A DNA stretch of 64,000 bases from CAVRTJ01 sp964507185 (GTDB lineage: Bacteria; Acidobacteriota; UBA4820; DSQY01): positions 1-64,000 of the forward strand of contig CAZDOY010000006.1 of the NCBI GenBank assembly GCA_964507185.1, read 5' to 3'. The notes under the pieces were generated by a model. The model searched no databases. It had not been told where the DNA came from and was given only the letters and a program-made list of their open reading frames with translations. Shown one piece after another: positions 61,071 through 64,000 of this stretch. Positions within the stretch are counted from its first letter, which is position 1, and each line of letters starts with the position of its first letter. The translations under genes and the position numbers were made by a program.

Positions 61071-62063
61071 ATGAAAGCAAAACGGGCACTCATCATAATT
61101 CCTGTCGCAGTCGCGGTGGCGGCCCTGGTCTACTTCATCGGGTTCCATTCTTCCCGGGGCGGCGACCACCAGATACACGTCTCCGGGAACGTGGAGGCCA
61201 CGGAGGTGGCCGTCAGCTTCCGAATACCGGGCAGGGTTATCGCCCGCCTCGTTGACGAGGGCCAGTCCGTGAAACGCGGGCAGGTCATCGCCCGCCTCGA
61301 TGATTCGGATTTGAAGGAACAGCTCGCGGAGCGGGAGGCCGCCTTGGAGGCGGCCAGGGCGAACCTCTCCGAACTGGTCAGGGGCTACAGACCCGAGGAG
61401 GTGGCTCAAGGGCGGGCCAATCTCGCCGCCGCCGCCGCAGAACTGGCCAAAGAAAAAGCGGACATGGGACGGGCCCGCACGCTCTACGACAAGGAAGTGA
61501 TCTCGGCCCGCGAGTTCGATGCGGCACGGGCCGCATACCAATCCGCGGTTTCCAAAGAGAAGGACGCAAAGGAAAAGTTGGCCGTGCTCGTAAAGGGCCC
61601 GCGGACAGAGCAGATCGAGGCTGCACGGGCCAGGGCGAAACAGGCCGAAAAGGTCGTGGGCCTGGCGAAACTTCAGCTGGACTACGCGACCCTGTACTCT
61701 CCGCTGTCGGGCATGGTGCTGTCGAAAAACGTGGAGGATGGCGAATACGTCCAACCGGGTACGCCCGTGATCACCGCGGCGGATCTCGCCACGGTCTATA
61801 TCCGGGCCTACATCGAGGAATCCGACCTGGGACGCGTGAAGCTTGGAGAACCCGCAAAGGTCACGACGGACAGCTACCCGGGAAAGAGCTACAAGGGGCG
61901 CGTATCCTTCATCGCCTCGGAGGCCGAGTTCACGCCCCGCACCGTCCAGACCAGGGGCGAGCGGGTCAAGCTCGTGTACAGGATAAAGATCGACGTGAAC
62001 AATCCGAAGCAGGAACTGAAGCCGGGCATGCCCGCGGACGCGGTTCTGCAAGAGAACGGGTAA
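61071..62063 (+). CDS. HlyD-family membrane-fusion protein, YbhG-like
   Basis: A 330-residue periplasmic adaptor. One membrane anchor (about 7-24), the lipoyl half motif HVSGNVEATEVAVSFRIPGRVIARLVDEGQSVKRGQVIARLDD, a long coiled coil (about 85-205) and the second half (YSPLSGMVLSKNVEDGEYVQPGTPV) then the beta-barrel domain (VYIRAYIEESDLGRVKLGEPAKVTTDSYPG). The gene order TetR, this adaptor, two ATPases matches cecR-ybhGFSR. Exports an unknown compound with the ATPases and permeases beyond the window. GGAGG precedes the ATG; upstream in-frame codons overlap tetR. Confidence 0.88.
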   Translation: MKAKRALIIIPVAVAVAALVYFIGFHSSRGGDHQIHVSGNVEATEVAVSFRIPGRVIARLVDEGQSVKRGQVIARLDDSDLKEQLAEREAALEAARANLSELVRGYRPEEVAQGRANLAAAAAELAKEKADMGRARTLYDKEVISAREFDAARAAYQSAVSKEKDAKEKLAVLVKGPRTEQIEAARARAKQAEKVVGLAKLQLDYATLYSPLSGMVLSKNVEDGEYVQPGTPVITAADLATVYIRAYIEESDLGRVKLGEPAKVTTDSYPGKSYKGRVSFIASEAEFTPRTVQTRGERVKLVYRIKIDVNNPKQELKPGMPADAVLQENG

Positions 62064-62159
62064 CATGGGAAGACCATGCTCACCATCGGATACCCGGCTC
62101 GATATCGCTCCTCCCGCCATGCGGAGGGGCTTGGAGATACCCCCACACGGAGCGGAATC

Positions 62160-63080
62160 GTGGTGACGATTGAACTCGAGCGCCTCACGCGCGTTTTTAA
62201 AGACCTGACGGCCGTCGATGCGCTCTCGATCGCCGTCGAGGAGGGCGAGATCTTCGGCCTGGTGGGGCCGGACGGAGCCGGAAAGACGACGACCATGCGC
62301 ATGCTCACGGCTATCCTTCCGCCCTCCTCCGGCGAGGCCAGGGTGCTGGGGCGCGACGTCGTGACCCAGGCCGAGGCCGTCAAAGACGAGATCGGCTACA
62401 TGAGCCAGCGCTTCGGCCTCTATCCCGACCTCACGGTCGAAGAGAACATACGGTTCTACGGCGACATATACGGTGTCACGGGGAGACTGTTCAGGACCAG
62501 GATGGACGAGTTGCTGGCATTTTCGAATCTCACGCCCTTCAGGAAGCGCTTTGCTGGAAACCTGTCGGGAGGTATGAAACAGAAGCTCGGCCTGGCCTGC
62601 GCTCTCATTCACACGCCGAAGGTTCTCTTCCTGGACGAGCCGACGAACGGCGTGGATCCGGTGTCGCGCAGGGACTTCTGGCGCATCCTCTACAAGTTGC
62701 TCCAGGAAGGCGTCACCATCTTCGTGTCCACCGCGTACCTGGACGAGGCTGAACGCTGCACCCGCGTGGGGCTCATGCACAAGGGACGCCTCATGGCCCT
62801 GGGTACGCCCGCGGAGGTGAAGTCGCTCATGCGGGGTTCTCTCCTGGAGGTGACGTGCGGGGAGGCACGGCGCGCGGCTGATGTGCTGAGGTCTTCGGGG
62901 TTCGGGTCGGTGACAGCGTTCGGGGATCGCCTTCATATCGTCGTCGGGGAAACCACCGAAGCGCGCGCGCGCGTTCGTTCGGCGCTGGAAGCCGCCGGCA
63001 TCAGCTGCGGCGACGCGCGCGTGGTCGAACCGACTCTCGAGGACGTCTTCGTCTCATCCCTTTCGGGAGATGCGCCATGA
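62160..63080 (+). CDS. ABC ATPase 1, YbhF N-terminal-half-like
   Basis: A 306-residue ATPase. Walker A is GPDGAGKTT, the signature is LSGGMKQKLGLACALIHTP and Walker B VLFLDEPTNGVDP; the signature and the GYMSQRFGLYPDLTVEENI block are those of YbhF-type exporter ATPases. A GTG at 62160 is taken as start; an ATG at 62076 would add 28 residues of low quality. The C-terminal part from about 225 is the usual ABC-2 extension. Stop overlaps the next ATG (ATGA). Confidence 0.88.
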   Translation: MVTIELERLTRVFKDLTAVDALSIAVEEGEIFGLVGPDGAGKTTTMRMLTAILPPSSGEARVLGRDVVTQAEAVKDEIGYMSQRFGLYPDLTVEENIRFYGDIYGVTGRLFRTRMDELLAFSNLTPFRKRFAGNLSGGMKQKLGLACALIHTPKVLFLDEPTNGVDPVSRRDFWRILYKLLQEGVTIFVSTAYLDEAERCTRVGLMHKGRLMALGTPAEVKSLMRGSLLEVTCGEARRAADVLRSSGFGSVTAFGDRLHIVVGETTEARARVRSALEAAGISCGDARVVEPTLEDVFVSSLSGDAP

Positions 63081-64000
63081 GCACCAGGCCCGTCCCGAAC
63101 GGTGACAATGCCGTGACAATCCGCGACCTCGAACGCCGTTTCGGGGACTTCGTCGCCGTCAACAAAATCAGCCTCAGCGTCGGACGGGGAGAGGTCTTCG
63201 GTTTCCTGGGTCCCAACGGCGCCGGAAAGTCGACGACCATCCGCATGCTGTGCGGTCTTCTCGCGCCGACATCGGGAAGCGGGACCGTGGCCGGGTTCGA
63301 CATCAACAGGGAGCCCGAAGCGATCAAGCGCAACATCGGCTACATGAGCCAGAAGTTCTCGCTCTACGAGGACCTCACGGTGGAGCAGAACATCGATTTC
63401 TACAGCGGGATCTACCGCATACCCCGCGAGAAAAAGGCCGCGCGAAAGGCCTGGGTTCTCGAGATGGCAAACCTGAAAGACCATCGAAAAACGGCCACCA
63501 GCCTCCTGCCCGGGGGCTGGAAACAGCGGTTGTCGCTCGGGTGTGCGCTCCTCCACGAGCCGCCGATTCTCTTCCTCGACGAGCCGACATCGGGCGTCGA
63601 TCCGATCAGCCGGCGCAGCTTCTGGGATCTCATCTACGAGATGGCCGGGCGGGGGGTCACGGTCTTCGTCACGACGCACTACATGGAAGAGGCCGAGTAT
63701 TGTGACCGTCTGGGGCTCATTTACAGGGGCGAACTCATCGCGACGGGCACCCCCATGGAGCTCAAGACTCTCTACATGCGGGACGAGGTGCTGGAGGTGG
63801 CGTGCGACAGACCGTTCCAGGCCATGGCGGCCCTTGAGGCGATTCCCGGCGTCAAGGAGGCCGCGCTGTTCGGAAACAAGATCCACGCGGCCGCCGATAA
63901 TGCGGAAGAACTGGCCGGGCGGCTGCGGGAGGATCTTCCCCGCGCCGGCTTCAATGTCGTTGAGCTGAGACGGATCACGCCTTCGCTGGAAGACGTGTTC
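63077..64000 (+). CDS. ABC ATPase 2, YbhF C-terminal-half-like (cut by window end)
   Basis: At least 308 residues, continuing beyond the window. Walker A is GPNGAGKST, the signature is LPGGWKQRLSLGCALLHEP, in which LSGGQ is changed to LPGGW, Walker B is ILFLDEPTSGVDP and the His switch is in VTTHYMEEAEYC. In E. coli, YbhF holds two such domains in one chain; here they are two genes overlapping by 4 bp. Permeases equivalent to YbhS and YbhR would be expected next. The end FNVVELRRITPSLEDVF is the normal ABC-2 ATPase tail. Confidence 0.88.
   Translation, partial: MSTRPVPNGDNAVTIRDLERRFGDFVAVNKISLSVGRGEVFGFLGPNGAGKSTTIRMLCGLLAPTSGSGTVAGFDINREPEAIKRNIGYMSQKFSLYEDLTVEQNIDFYSGIYRIPREKKAARKAWVLEMANLKDHRKTATSLLPGGWKQRLSLGCALLHEPPILFLDEPTSGVDPISRRSFWDLIYEMAGRGVTVFVTTHYMEEAEYCDRLGLIYRGELIATGTPMELKTLYMRDEVLEVACDRPFQAMAALEAIPGVKEAALFGNKIHAAADNAEELAGRLREDLPRAGFNVVELRRITPSLEDVF

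Overview
The window is about 64 kb of GC-rich DNA (roughly 61% GC by eye) from a Gram-negative bacterium. LptD, a complete Kdo branch (KdsA, KdsD, KdsC), LapA/LapB-like proteins and outer-membrane proteins show that it makes an LPS-type outer membrane. A sigma-54 activator, a eukaryotic-type Ser/Thr kinase, an MgtC/DUF4010 protein and many small conserved unknowns would fit Acidobacteriota or a Desulfobacterota-like lineage, but I cannot fix the phylum from the sequence alone. Three runs of exactly 100 N (5290-5389, 17550-17649, 60685-60784) show that this is a scaffolded draft, probably a metagenome bin. No rRNA, tRNA, CRISPR array or insertion sequence was recognised.

Layout, 1-26 kb: almost everything is on the minus strand. 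In order along the coordinates there are a remnant of a MacB-type permease, an amino acid permease, a c-type cytochrome, and a UbiA prenyltransferase overlapping a protein that fuses a dolichol/phytol kinase-like domain to a DUF92 domain. These are followed by lptD with a MEMO1-family gene, a DUF4010 membrane protein, and thiC behind a TPP riboswitch. Next come a cofactor operon (prmA, unknown, coaX, birA, nadC, unknown) and an LPS/nucleotide operon (lapB-like, lapA-like, kdsC, kdsD, kdsA, pyrG), then cysE on the plus strand and an M1 aminopeptidase. The gaps between these genes hold at least eight copies of a composite dispersed element: GTGA-rich tract, TTCGAA-centred palindrome, CGTCC box, 7-bp AATCCSA repeats. 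I saw no copy after 26 kb.

Layout, 26-48 kb: the strand switches at 26.0 kb. A translation block (rplY, pth, rpsF, rpsR, rplI) is followed by three small membrane proteins and a GGDEF protein. Then come purD, a class III aminotransferase, a metallo-beta-lactamase-fold protein, folK, der (reverse strand), a MIP18-family protein, an MFS transporter, a nitroreductase and an outer-membrane barrel protein. Next is a carbon module: alanine dehydrogenase-like, CoA-transferase, a SelW-like selenoprotein read through an in-frame TGA, an RsbRD-N-like protein and CstA on the opposite strand. The selenoprotein (42927-43157) is the most notable hidden gene here; a SECIS-like hairpin lies just after the TGA.

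Layout, 48-64 kb: a secreted two-lobed aspartic protease-like protein, a Ser/Thr kinase, an ABC exporter pair, and an Nramp transporter fused to a universal stress domain. On the minus strand follow a periplasmic binding lipoprotein, an archaemetzincin, an NtrC-type regulator, a histidine kinase with two heme-c motifs in its sensor domain, and a membrane-anchored lipoyl H-protein-like protein. The window ends in a TetR-HlyD-ABC-ABC operon laid out like E. coli cecR-ybhGFSR, with tandem palindromic operators at its promoter; it is cut by the window edge.
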